From Lachnospiraceae bacterium (GTDB lineage: Bacteria > Bacillota > Clostridia > Lachnospirales > Lachnospiraceae), in contig SVFQ01000012.1 of assembly GCA_015056765.1 (NCBI GenBank), positions 1-64,000 of the forward strand: a stretch of DNA of 64,000 bases. The letters run 5' to 3'. The position numbers and the translations under genes were made by a program. Within the stretch, counting starts at the first letter, position 1. Every line of letters starts with the position of its first letter. Below, piece after piece: positions 9,219-16,227 of this stretch. The notes beneath the pieces were generated by a model that saw only the letters and a program-made list of their open reading frames with translations, ran no database searches and had not been told where the DNA came from.

Positions 9219-10076
9219 ATGGCAAAGAAGAAGAGAAAGAAAAAACAAAAGTCGGTTGAATACGACGTAAGCACAAATGTACCTGTATGGCAGATGGATG
9301 AGCGTGCACTTAGAAAGCACCGAATCCGCACAGAAGGCCTTGTACCAAAGAAAACCTGGAAAATCTTTGGGGGAGTGGCAATCCTTCTTTTGATTCTGGG
9401 AATTGTTCTTGCGGTGTTATTGAAAACTTACGCGATTAAAACGGTTTATGTGGAAGGCAACAAGCATTACACCAATGAGGAAATCATTGAAAGGGTAATG
9501 AGCGGGCGCCTGGAACATAATTCCATTTATTTGAATTTCAAATATCGACATCAGAAGATTGAGTCCATACCTTTTGTATCCGCGTTAGAAGTAAAGATAT
9601 TGGCACCGGATGCTGTGAAGATTACAGTATATGAAAAAAGCCTGGCGGGTTATGTTTCCTATCTGGGCAGGTATATGTACTTTGATAAGGATGGAACTGT
9701 GGTGGAAAGCTCCGATGAGAGCATGAGCGACGTGCCACAGGTGACGGGACTTCACTTTGATTACGTGGTGATGTATGAGAAGCTCCCGGTGGAAGGCAAC
9801 GGACTATTTTCCACCATACTGGATATTACCCAAACACTATCGAAATTTGAACTGACTGCTGATCAGATTTTCTTTGATCAGAATAAAGATATCACGCTAT
9901 ATTTCGGTGATGTGAGAGTACAAATTGGGGCAGGAGATAATTTGGACGACAAATTTGCAAAAATCCAGTCTATTTTACCGGAACTGGAAGGCAAAAAAGG
10001 GGTGTTACATATGGCGGATTATACGTCAGATTCCCGCAATATAACCTTTGAATCCGATGATAATTTAGGACAATAA
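9219..10076 (+). CDS. ftsQ: Cell division protein FtsQ/DivIB
   Basis: Bitopic divisome protein that scaffolds FtsL and FtsB-type partners at the septum. The cytoplasmic N-terminus is extremely basic (KKKRKKKQKS), one transmembrane helix covers residues about 48-70, and a POTRA domain begins at IKTVYVEGNKHYTNEEI near residue 75, followed by the FtsQ beta domain. It starts one base after the ftsW stop, with AAAGGAAA as the ribosome binding site inside ftsW, suggesting translational coupling. Confidence 0.92.
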   Translation: MAKKKRKKKQKSVEYDVSTNVPVWQMDERALRKHRIRTEGLVPKKTWKIFGGVAILLLILGIVLAVLLKTYAIKTVYVEGNKHYTNEEIIERVMSGRLEHNSIYLNFKYRHQKIESIPFVSALEVKILAPDAVKITVYEKSLAGYVSYLGRYMYFDKDGTVVESSDESMSDVPQVTGLHFDYVVMYEKLPVEGNGLFSTILDITQTLSKFELTADQIFFDQNKDITLYFGDVRVQIGAGDNLDDKFAKIQSILPELEGKKGVLHMADYTSDSRNITFESDDNLGQ

Positions 10077-10080
10077 AGTA

Positions 10081-10109
10081 TTGCAGAAAAAGTTCGTTCA
10101 TTATATGAT
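10081..10109 (+). promoter_or_regulatory. Candidate promoter for ftsZ
   Basis: TTGCAG (10081-10086), 17-base spacer, TATGAT (10104-10109), in the 65-base gap before ftsZ. It would give ftsZ a separate transcript, useful because ftsZ is needed at higher level than the wall enzymes. Confidence 0.6.
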
Positions 10110-10141
10110 AAAGTATATGAGTTTATAAAGGAGGCAGACCC

Positions 10142-11299
10142 TTGCTTGAGATTAAGACAAATGATGCTGAATCTGCGGCTAAGATTATCGTTGTAGGTGT
10201 CGGTGGCGCAGGTAATAATGCTGTAAATAGAATGGTTGAAGAAAATATCGGGGGAGTTACTTTTGTCGGTGTGAATACCGATAAACAGGCACTTCAGCTT
10301 TGCAAAGCTCCTAACCTTTTACAGATTGGTGAGAAACTTACCAAGGGACTTGGCGCCGGAGCTAAGCCGGAAGTAGGCGAGAAAGCTGCCGAAGAAAATG
10401 TAGAAGAGATTACAAATGCGCTAAAAGGCGCTGATATGGTATTTGTTACCTGTGGTATGGGTGGCGGTACCGGTACAGGTGCAGCACCTGTAGTTGCCAA
10501 AATCGCGAAAGATATGGGTATTCTTACGGTTGCAGTAGTGACAAAGCCTTTCCGCTTTGAAGCAAGAACCCGTATGCAGAATGCGCTGATGGGAATTGAG
10601 AAAATCAAAGACAATGTAGATACTTTGATCGTAATTCCAAACGACAGACTTTTGGAAATCGTAGATAAACGTACCACTATGCCGGATGCTTTGAGAAAGG
10701 CAGATGAGGTACTTCAGCAGGCAGTTTCCGGTATTACCGATTTGATTAATGTACCTGCTGTCATCAATTTGGACTTCGCAGATGTACAGACTGTTATGAA
10801 AGATAAGGGTATCGCACATATCGGTATCGGTTATGGTAAGGGCGATGATAAAGCAGCTGATGCAGTGAAGATGGCTGTTGAGTCTCCGCTTCTTGAAACT
10901 ACTATCAATGGTGCAACAGATGTCATCATCAATGTATCCGGTGAGATTACACTGGATGATGCTAACGTAGCAGCAAGCTATGTTCAGGACTTAGCCGGTG
11001 ATAATGTAAATGTTATCTTCGGTGCTATGTATGATGAGAATCAGTCCGATTCCTGCAAGATTACAGTAATCGCTACAGGACTTGAAGAAAAACCTCAGAA
11101 TGGATTCCGTGTAGGTGCAAGCAGCATTCCAAAGATGCCACAGCCTAAGATGCCTACACCACCTATGCCGACCATGGGTGCGCAGGTTACACAGAGAGCA
11201 GCAATTCCAACACCTAGTGTTGTAAAACCATTACCTGACATTAAGAGTTCCGTTCAGGAGCAAACATTAGATATTCCGAGCTTTTTACAGAAAAAATAA
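10142..11299 (+). CDS. ftsZ: Cell division GTPase FtsZ
   Basis: Bacterial tubulin forming the Z ring. The N-terminal GTPase domain has [14 protein letters not shown] near residues 18-31 and the tubulin signature [10 protein letters not shown] near 108-117; the T7 loop with NLDFADV is near 206. A proline- and methionine-rich linker follows, ending in the conserved C-terminal peptide [10 protein letters not shown] that binds membrane tethers. The start is TTG 10142, supported by AAAGGAGG at 10128-10135. No ftsA is adjacent, so the membrane tether must be encoded elsewhere (SepF is the usual Firmicutes alternative). Confidence 0.98.
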   Translation: MLEIKTNDAESAAKIIVVGVGGAGNNAVNRMVEENIGGVTFVGVNTDKQALQLCKAPNLLQIGEKLTKGLGAGAKPEVGEKAAEENVEEITNALKGADMVFVTCGMGGGTGTGAAPVVAKIAKDMGILTVAVVTKPFRFEARTRMQNALMGIEKIKDNVDTLIVIPNDRLLEIVDKRTTMPDALRKADEVLQQAVSGITDLINVPAVINLDFADVQTVMKDKGIAHIGIGYGKGDDKAADAVKMAVESPLLETTINGATDVIINVSGEITLDDANVAASYVQDLAGDNVNVIFGAMYDENQSDSCKITVIATGLEEKPQNGFRVGASSIPKMPQPKMPTPPMPTMGAQVTQRAAIPTPSVVKPLPDIKSSVQEQTLDIPSFLQKK

Positions 11300-11316
11300 G
11301 AAACGAGGATGAATAA

Positions 11317-11781
11317 ATGAAATGTCCGTTTTGTGGTCATGATGATACGAGAGTCATCGATTCTAGACCTGCTGAAGATAACAATTCCATCAGAAGACGT
11401 CGTGTGTGTGATGAGTGCGGCAAGCGCTTTACCACCTACGAGAAAATCGAGACCATTCCTTTGATGGTATTGAAAAAAGGTAATATCAGAGAGACCTATG
11501 ACCGATCCAAAATTGAGGCCGGTATTGTTCGTGCATGTCATAAGAGACCTATCAGCGCTGAGCAGATTAGCAGACTGGTAGATTCCATTGAGACGGAGAT
11601 TTTTAGTAAAGAAGACAAAGAGATTCCAAGTCGTGTGATTGGCGAATTTGTCATGGAAAAACTGAAAGATTTAGATGCAGTAGCGTATGTAAGATTTGCT
11701 TCTGTTTATCGTGAGTTTAAGGATGTAGATACCTTCATGGATGAACTGAAGAAGGTCTTAGATAAAGAAGATCAGAAATAG
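11317..11781 (+). CDS. nrdR: Transcriptional repressor NrdR
   Basis: Zinc-ribbon and ATP-cone protein that senses nucleotide pools and represses ribonucleotide reductase genes. The zinc ribbon has CPFC (residues 3-6) and CDEC (31-34) pairs, and the ATP-cone domain covers residues about 49-139. Length of 154 aa matches the family. It follows ftsZ by 17 bases with a good GAGGATG site, so it may be co-transcribed with ftsZ. No nrd genes are in the window; its targets are elsewhere. Confidence 0.97.
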   Translation: MKCPFCGHDDTRVIDSRPAEDNNSIRRRRVCDECGKRFTTYEKIETIPLMVLKKGNIRETYDRSKIEAGIVRACHKRPISAEQISRLVDSIETEIFSKEDKEIPSRVIGEFVMEKLKDLDAVAYVRFASVYREFKDVDTFMDELKKVLDKEDQK

Positions 11782-11798
11782 GGGTTAAGTATTTAGGT

Positions 11799-11839
11799 CA
11801 CCTTTCCGATATTATAGATACAGAGAATAATGAAAGGTG
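11799..11839 (+). promoter_or_regulatory. Hairpin covering the ribosome binding site of the next gene
   Basis: CACCTTTC (11799-11806) is the exact complement of GAAAGGTG (11832-11839), which is itself the Shine-Dalgarno region for the ATG at 11849. The 25-base loop is A/T-rich. In the folded state translation of the downstream gene should be reduced. Confidence 0.5.
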
Positions 11840-11848
11840 GTGAGCAGA

Positions 11849-12226
11849 ATGGCTGGTGTTAGCTTTAACCAGTATCCGGGTATTACCAATAATTACATAC
11901 CAAACCTGCATCAGGTTCAAGATGTTCAGACTGCTCAGACTACACCTCCTGTTGAACCACAAGACGTGCACGAGATTACACCGGTTCAGGAAGTTCGGGT
12001 TATTCGTGTACCGCGTACCAATATCAATCCTTTAGATGTCAGTATGGCACTCAAAGGTGATGAGGGTGCACACATTGGAACAGAAAGTGATATTAAGAAT
12101 CTGGATATGCAGAAAGCAATTTCAGATATGCAGAAGGATTCCGTTTTAGAGCAGTATTCCTACTTCGTAGGAAGTACACAAGGAAGCTTGTTCCAGTCAG
12201 CAGATGGTATGGTTTTCTTGAAATAA
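11849..12226 (+). CDS. Uncharacterised small soluble protein
   Basis: I do not recognise this protein beyond its likely presence in related Lachnospiraceae. It is 125 aa from ATG 11849 (an in-frame GTG at 11837 lies inside the ribosome binding site and is rejected). The first half is Pro/Gln/Val/Thr-rich and probably disordered (VQDVQTAQTTPPVEPQD). A basic stretch RVIRVPRTN precedes a more ordered C-terminal half with alternating DMQK segments and an aromatic YSYFVGS. There is no signal peptide, membrane helix or cysteine pair. It sits alone between nrdR and a strong terminator, and its ribosome binding site can be sequestered in a hairpin. Confidence 0.75.
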   Translation: MAGVSFNQYPGITNNYIPNLHQVQDVQTAQTTPPVEPQDVHEITPVQEVRVIRVPRTNINPLDVSMALKGDEGAHIGTESDIKNLDMQKAISDMQKDSVLEQYSYFVGSTQGSLFQSADGMVFLK

Positions 12227-12239
12227 TAGACTTGAGTTG

Positions 12240-12272
12240 GCGCTACCGCGAAAGCAGTAGCGCTTTTTTTTG
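12240..12272 (+). terminator. Rho-independent terminator
   Basis: GCGCTAC (12240-12246) pairs with GTAGCGC (12257-12263), followed by nine T residues. It ends the nrdR-unknown gene transcript before yqeG. Confidence 0.9.
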
Positions 12273-12285
12273 ATAAGGAGAACAC

Positions 12286-12807
12286 ATGAATTTATTTCCA
12301 AATGAAGAATACAGAAGCACCTATGAGATTCCGTTTCCCTCTTTTTATAAAGAAGGCTATCGAGGTGTGATTTTTGATATTGATAATACGTTAGTGCCTC
12401 ATGGCTTCCCGGCTGACGAAAAAGCGATTCAGCTTTTTCTGGAGCTGAAACGCCTTGGATTTGCCACCTGCCTTGTGTCTAACAATAAAAAGGAACGTGT
12501 GGCAAGCTTTGCAGAAGAAGTTGGGGCAGATTACATCTTTAAAGCAGGGAAACCAAGTCGCAAAGGATACTTGCAAGCCGCAAAGACTATGGGGCTTTCA
12601 AAAGATCAGGTACTCTGCGTCGGAGACCAGATATTTACCGATACTTGGGGAGCACGCAGAGCTGGCATGTATACCCTTTTGGTAAAGAAAATCGACTCCA
12701 AAGAAGAAATTCAAATTGTGTTAAAACGTGTATTAGAAGCAGTGGTTTTATTCTTTTATCATCTGACAAAAGGAGCAAAATATCATGCACTTCGCAAAAC
12801 AAACTAG
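12286..12807 (+). CDS. yqeG: YqeG-family HAD-IIIA phosphatase
   Basis: HAD-superfamily phosphatase of the YqeG type. The catalytic motif DIDNTLV is at residues 31-37 (nucleophile D31), the SNN motif (LVSNN) follows near 62-66, and the GDQIFTD motif is near residue 110-117. The C-terminal 30 residues are a hydrophobic extension (VLEAVVLFFYHLTKG). Length of 173 aa is normal. Its physiological substrate is not firmly established. It overlaps the next gene by 23 bases, implying co-translation with aroE-aroK. Confidence 0.93.
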   Translation: MNLFPNEEYRSTYEIPFPSFYKEGYRGVIFDIDNTLVPHGFPADEKAIQLFLELKRLGFATCLVSNNKKERVASFAEEVGADYIFKAGKPSRKGYLQAAKTMGLSKDQVLCVGDQIFTDTWGARRAGMYTLLVKKIDSKEEIQIVLKRVLEAVVLFFYHLTKGAKYHALRKTN

Positions 12808-14179
12808 GGTTATTACAGGAAAATCGAAAGTTTGTGGACTGATAGGAAATCCGGTGGCGCACTCTGTGTCACCTGTTTTGCATCATGCTTTGGCGGATTA
12901 CTTTGCGCATGACCTATGTTATGTGCCCTTGCCGGTAGAGAATGGACATTTGGAAGAAGCCGTGAAGGGCGCGTATGCCATGCACTTTCATGGTCTAAAT
13001 GTTACGGTGCCTTACAAGGAGCAGGTGATTCCTTTTCTAAAGGAATTAGACCCTATGGCAAAGCAAATCGGTGCTGTAAATACGTTGGTGCCGGTGGAAG
13101 GCGGATTTAAGGGCTATAATACGGATGCCCCCGGTTTGATTCGTGCTCTGAAAGCAGAGAATGTGCAAATAAAGGATAGAGAAGTAGTGGTCATTGGTGC
13201 CGGCGGTGTCTCCAGAGCTGCTTGTATGATCCTGGCAAAGGAAGGTGCAAAGCGTATTTATCTTTTAAATCGTACGCTATCTCGAGCAGAGGAACTGGCG
13301 AAGACTGTGAATCAGGCTGTGGAGAGAGAATGCATGATTCCTATGGCCATGGAAGACTACGAGAAACTGGAAGGCTCCGGATATCTGGCAATCCAAGCTA
13401 CCAGCCTTGGCATGTCACCCAAAGATGCCACGGTAGCCATTGACGACCCGGCCTTTTATGCCAAAGTAAAAGATGGTTTTGATACGGTATTTAATCCGCT
13501 GGAAACCAGATTTATGAAGCTGGTTAGAAGAGCCGGAGGAAATGCTTACAATGGTCTGGGCATGCTGGTGTATCAAGGCGTAATCGCCTATGAATTATGG
13601 AATGACTGTAAAGTATCGGATAAATTTGCAAAGGATTTGATCCAGATGCTGTCCGTGCCACTGAAACCTTTGAATAATGTGATTCTTGTAGGCTTCATGG
13701 GCAGTGGAAAGTCTACAGTGGGGCAGAGGCTTTCCTATCAGTTGAAAAGACAGTATTGCGACCTGGACAAGCTCATAGAGAAAAGAGAAAAAAGAAGCAT
13801 TTCGCAGATCTTTGCGGAGGATTCGGAAGAGTATTTCAGAAATCTTGAGACCGCTACATTAGAGGAATTGTGGGAACACAAATCCTATAAAAATGCCATC
13901 TTATCCATGGGAGGCGGTACGCCAATCAGAGAATGCAATCAGTCTTTGATGCATCGCCTGGGAAAGGTGTTTTATTTAAGGATGAGTCCGGAAACAGCCT
14001 TTGAGCGACTTTCTAGAGACAGCTCCAGACCTTTGCTTCAGACAGAAGATCCCAAAAAACGAATTACAGAATTGATGCAAGAGAGAGAACAGGTCTATGA
14101 GGCCATTGCCGACTATGTAATCGACTGCGATGATCTGGATGCAGAATCTGTAGCGAGAGAAATTGCAAAAAAATGTTGA
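12785..14179 (+). CDS. aroE-aroK: Bifunctional shikimate dehydrogenase / shikimate kinase (AroE-AroK fusion)
   Basis: One polypeptide of 464 aa carries two consecutive steps of the shikimate pathway. Residues about 12-290 are AroE: GNPVAHSVSP, the NVTVPYKE motif with its catalytic lysine, GAVNTLV, NTDAPGL, and the NADP-binding GAGGVSRA. Residues about 295-464 are AroK, with Walker A GFMGSGKST (303-311), DLDKLIE, the shikimate-binding FRNLE, GGGTP and the SRPLL lid. There is no stop or frameshift between the halves. AAAAGGAG directly before the ATG supports this start even though it overlaps yqeG. The product converts dehydroshikimate to shikimate and then to shikimate 3-phosphate in the cytoplasm. 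Confidence 0.96.
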   Translation: MHFAKQTRVITGKSKVCGLIGNPVAHSVSPVLHHALADYFAHDLCYVPLPVENGHLEEAVKGAYAMHFHGLNVTVPYKEQVIPFLKELDPMAKQIGAVNTLVPVEGGFKGYNTDAPGLIRALKAENVQIKDREVVVIGAGGVSRAACMILAKEGAKRIYLLNRTLSRAEELAKTVNQAVERECMIPMAMEDYEKLEGSGYLAIQATSLGMSPKDATVAIDDPAFYAKVKDGFDTVFNPLETRFMKLVRRAGGNAYNGLGMLVYQGVIAYELWNDCKVSDKFAKDLIQMLSVPLKPLNNVILVGFMGSGKSTVGQRLSYQLKRQYCDLDKLIEKREKRSISQIFAEDSEEYFRNLETATLEELWEHKSYKNAILSMGGGTPIRECNQSLMHRLGKVFYLRMSPETAFERLSRDSSRPLLQTEDPKKRITELMQEREQVYEAIADYVIDCDDLDAESVAREIAKKC

Positions 14180-14204
14180 AATCTTCGAAAGATTAGTATA
14201 AGAT
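14176..14204 (+). promoter_or_regulatory. Promoter of efp with a palindrome in the spacer
   Basis: TTGAAA (14176-14181), 17-base spacer, TAAGAT (14199-14204); the -35 overlaps the aroE-aroK stop codon. The palindrome AATCTTCGAAAGATT (14180-14194) fills the spacer next to the -35 and could be an operator. Confidence 0.6.
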
Positions 14205-14233
14205 GGTTAAGGATTATTTATTTTAAAGCGCCT

Positions 14234-14253
14234 GGGCTAGGTATGCCCTTTTT
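14234..14253 (+). terminator. Weak terminator-like hairpin in the efp leader
   Basis: GGGC (14234-14237) can pair with GCCC (14245-14248), followed by five T residues, about 25 bases after the predicted transcription start and 27 bases before efp. The stem is only four base pairs, so real termination here is doubtful. Confidence 0.3.
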
Positions 14254-14279
14254 GCGTTATGATTTAGGAGGATATTTGT

Positions 14280-14837
14280 ATGATTTCTGCCGGTGATTTT
14301 AAAAACGGTATTACTATTGAAGTTGAGGGCAACGTATTCCAGATTATGGAATTCCAGCACGTAAAGCCAGGTAAAGGCGCAGCTTTCGTTAGAACCAAAC
14401 TGAAAAATATCATCAGTGGTGGTGTGGTAGAGAAAACTTTCAGACCTACTGAGAAGTTCCCACAGGCACGTATTGACAGAAAAGAAATGCAGTATTTATA
14501 CAAAGATGGTGATCTGTACTACTTCATGGATACAGAGAACTATGAGCAGACTATGCTGAACGAAGAGGAAGTTGGCAACGCTATGCTGTTCGTAAAAGAG
14601 AACGAAATGGTTAAGATTTGTTCCTACAACGGTAACGTATTTGCAGTTGAGCCACCTCTCTTTGTAGAACTTGAGATTACTGATACAGAGCCAGGTTTCA
14701 AAGGTGATACCGCTACAGGTGCTACCAAACCTGCTACAGTAGAAACAGGTGCAACTGTTGCTGTACCTCTGTTCGTAAACCAGGGTGACACCATCAAGAT
14801 TGATACCAGAACAGCTGAGTATCTTTCCAGAGTATAA
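14280..14837 (+). CDS. efp: Translation elongation factor P
   Basis: Relieves ribosome stalling at polyproline stretches. All three beta-barrel domains are present in 185 aa. The tip loop of domain I reads KPGKGAAF with lysine 32 at the position that is modified in several bacteria; the modifying enzyme cannot be inferred here. The C-terminal domain ends in the typical [11 protein letters not shown]. The start has a strong TTTAGGAGG site. It is preceded by a dedicated promoter and closed by the terminator at 14863-14896, so it is probably monocistronic. Confidence 0.98.
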   Translation: MISAGDFKNGITIEVEGNVFQIMEFQHVKPGKGAAFVRTKLKNIISGGVVEKTFRPTEKFPQARIDRKEMQYLYKDGDLYYFMDTENYEQTMLNEEEVGNAMLFVKENEMVKICSYNGNVFAVEPPLFVELEITDTEPGFKGDTATGATKPATVETGATVAVPLFVNQGDTIKIDTRTAEYLSRV

Positions 14838-14862
14838 TACATTTCATATTCACAATGACTTT

Positions 14863-14896
14863 AAGACAATAGGGCTAAGGCTCTATTGTCTTTTTT
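14863..14896 (+). terminator. Rho-independent terminator of efp
   Basis: AAGACAATAG pairs perfectly with CTATTGTCTT around a GGCTAAGG-type loop, followed by a T run. It lies 25 bases after the efp stop. Confidence 0.92.
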
Positions 14897-14900
14897 GTTA

Positions 14901-14975
14901 TCACAATTCTATTGAATTGTGATGTAGCCCCGCCTCAACGCGAAGCGTTTGTAATGGCGGGGTCACCCGTAACAC
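14901..14975 (+). repeat. Structured intergenic element, copy A
   Basis: Consecutive helices: hairpin I TCACAATTC/GAATTGTGA (14901-14909 with 14914-14922); the tetranucleotide GTAG (14924-14927); stem II CCCCGCC/GGCGGGG (14928-14934 with 14956-14962) enclosing hairpin III AACGC-GAA-GCGTT (14937-14949); then ACCCGT (14965-14970) and AACAC. The same order of parts, with GTAG and ACCCGT unchanged but the helices rewritten by paired substitutions, recurs at 51499-51581. The GTAG next to a GC-rich hairpin resembles REP/RAYT-type elements; a structured RNA is the other possibility. Confidence 0.75.
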
Positions 14976-15011
14976 GAGGTGTCTTGAGGGCACACAATGA
15001 AAGGAAATTAT

Positions 15012-15986
15012 ATGACATATTTAGATTTTGTAGAAACAATGAAAGAAGAGGTGGGTAGAAGCTTAAATGATACCGCCGATGTAGAAGTAGTAACTGTAAA
15101 TAAAAATAATGGCATCAAGAAAACCGGACTTACCATTCGAGGAAGAGACAAAAATATAGCTCCTACGATTTATTTGGAAAGTCTGTATGAATCTTTCTTG
15201 GATGGCACATCTGAAACAAGCCTTTGTAATCAAATTATTTCTCTGTATCTAGAACACGACATTCAATCCCCTGATTTAAGCCAAATATCAGATTATTCCC
15301 AGATGAAAAAAAGATTAGCATGTAGAGTAGTAGCAAAAGAAAGCAATGCAGAGATGCTCAAAGACCTTCCATATAAAGATTTTATGGACTTAGCACTCAT
15401 CTTTGAAATTGAACTGATGGATAGTGAAGTGGAAGGTGGAAGTATTGTGGTTCGAAACGAGTTCTTAGACATGTGGCAAATTACCAAAGAAGAACTAATT
15501 CATGATGGTATAGAAAATGCACCACTTGTTCGGCCGGCAGTGCTTTACAGCATGGATCATTTCTTACCTCCAAACATGAGACTGGAAGATATCGTTAAAG
15601 AAGACAGTGAGTATCAGTTTGATCCACACCACCTGCCTCTTTTGGCAGACCAGGCAAGGGTGGTGAAAGCAAAAATGGAAGCATGCCCTTGGGAGCAGTT
15701 GTGCCGCATGATGGTTTTATCCAATAATACAGCTAGATTTGGAGCTGCAGCTCTAGCATACCCGGGAGTTTTATCTACAATTGCCGGAGTCTTTGAATCT
15801 GATTTCTATATCTTGCCGTCTTCTGTGCAAGAAGTAATCCTTTTACCTGACGTGGAACGATGTGATATAGAGGAACTGAAATATATGATTCATGAAGTGA
15901 ATCGTACAGAGGTTAGACCGGAAGAAAAACTATCGGATTCGTTATATTATTACGACCGAAAAGATAATAAATTAGTTCGAGTTTAA
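15012..15986 (+). CDS. DUF5688 family protein
   Basis: I recognise the general pattern of DUF5688, a family largely confined to Lachnospiraceae and relatives; no function is known. It is about 324 aa and soluble, with no signal peptide or membrane helix. Visible landmarks are an N-terminal segment starting MTYLDFVETMKEEV, a central acidic helix-rich part, and a C-terminal part with LPSSVQEVILLP and a final YYYDRKDNKLVRV. I choose ATG 15012 because AAAGGAA at 15000-15006 serves it; ATG 14997 is also in frame. It follows structured element A and has no clear terminator of its own. Such genes are often multicopy in a genome. Confidence 0.8.
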   Translation: MTYLDFVETMKEEVGRSLNDTADVEVVTVNKNNGIKKTGLTIRGRDKNIAPTIYLESLYESFLDGTSETSLCNQIISLYLEHDIQSPDLSQISDYSQMKKRLACRVVAKESNAEMLKDLPYKDFMDLALIFEIELMDSEVEGGSIVVRNEFLDMWQITKEELIHDGIENAPLVRPAVLYSMDHFLPPNMRLEDIVKEDSEYQFDPHHLPLLADQARVVKAKMEACPWEQLCRMMVLSNNTARFGAAALAYPGVLSTIAGVFESDFYILPSSVQEVILLPDVERCDIEELKYMIHEVNRTEVRPEEKLSDSLYYYDRKDNKLVRV

Positions 15987-16030
15987 GCAAAAAAATATGT
16001 GGCAATTTTGTGAGAAAAACCCTACAAACC

Positions 16031-16059
16031 TAGACATAGAGCCTGCTCTATGATATGAT
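16031..16059 (+). promoter_or_regulatory. Promoter of tRNA-Arg with a palindrome spanning the spacer
   Basis: TAGACA (16031-16036), 17-base spacer, TATGAT (16054-16059). CATAGAGC (16035-16042) and GCTCTATG (16045-16052) form a perfect 8-bp inverted repeat across the spacer. The repeat is not followed by a T run, so I read it as a possible operator, not a terminator. Confidence 0.5.
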
Positions 16060-16100
16060 AGTTTGCGTGGTGTAATAAATTTGTAACAATTTTGCCATGC

Positions 16101-16173
16101 GCACCCGTAGTCTAATCGGATAAAACGGAGGCCTCCGACGCCTTTGACGCAGGTTCGAATCCTGTCGGGTGCA
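16101..16173 (+). tRNA. tRNA-Arg (anticodon CCG)
   Basis: Folds as a standard cloverleaf of 73 nt: acceptor GCACCCG/CGGGTGC with discriminator A, D arm containing GTCT and GG, anticodon stem GAGGC/GCCTT with loop CTCCGAC giving anticodon CCG (reads CGG), and T arm GCAGG-TTCGAAT-CCTGT. CCA is not encoded. One D-stem position (C12/A23) is mismatched. Confidence 0.93.
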
Positions 16174-16227
16174 TTGTTCGTGAGAATACTAGAATCATAG
16201 ATATAGATGTGATAGAAAGAGGAAACC

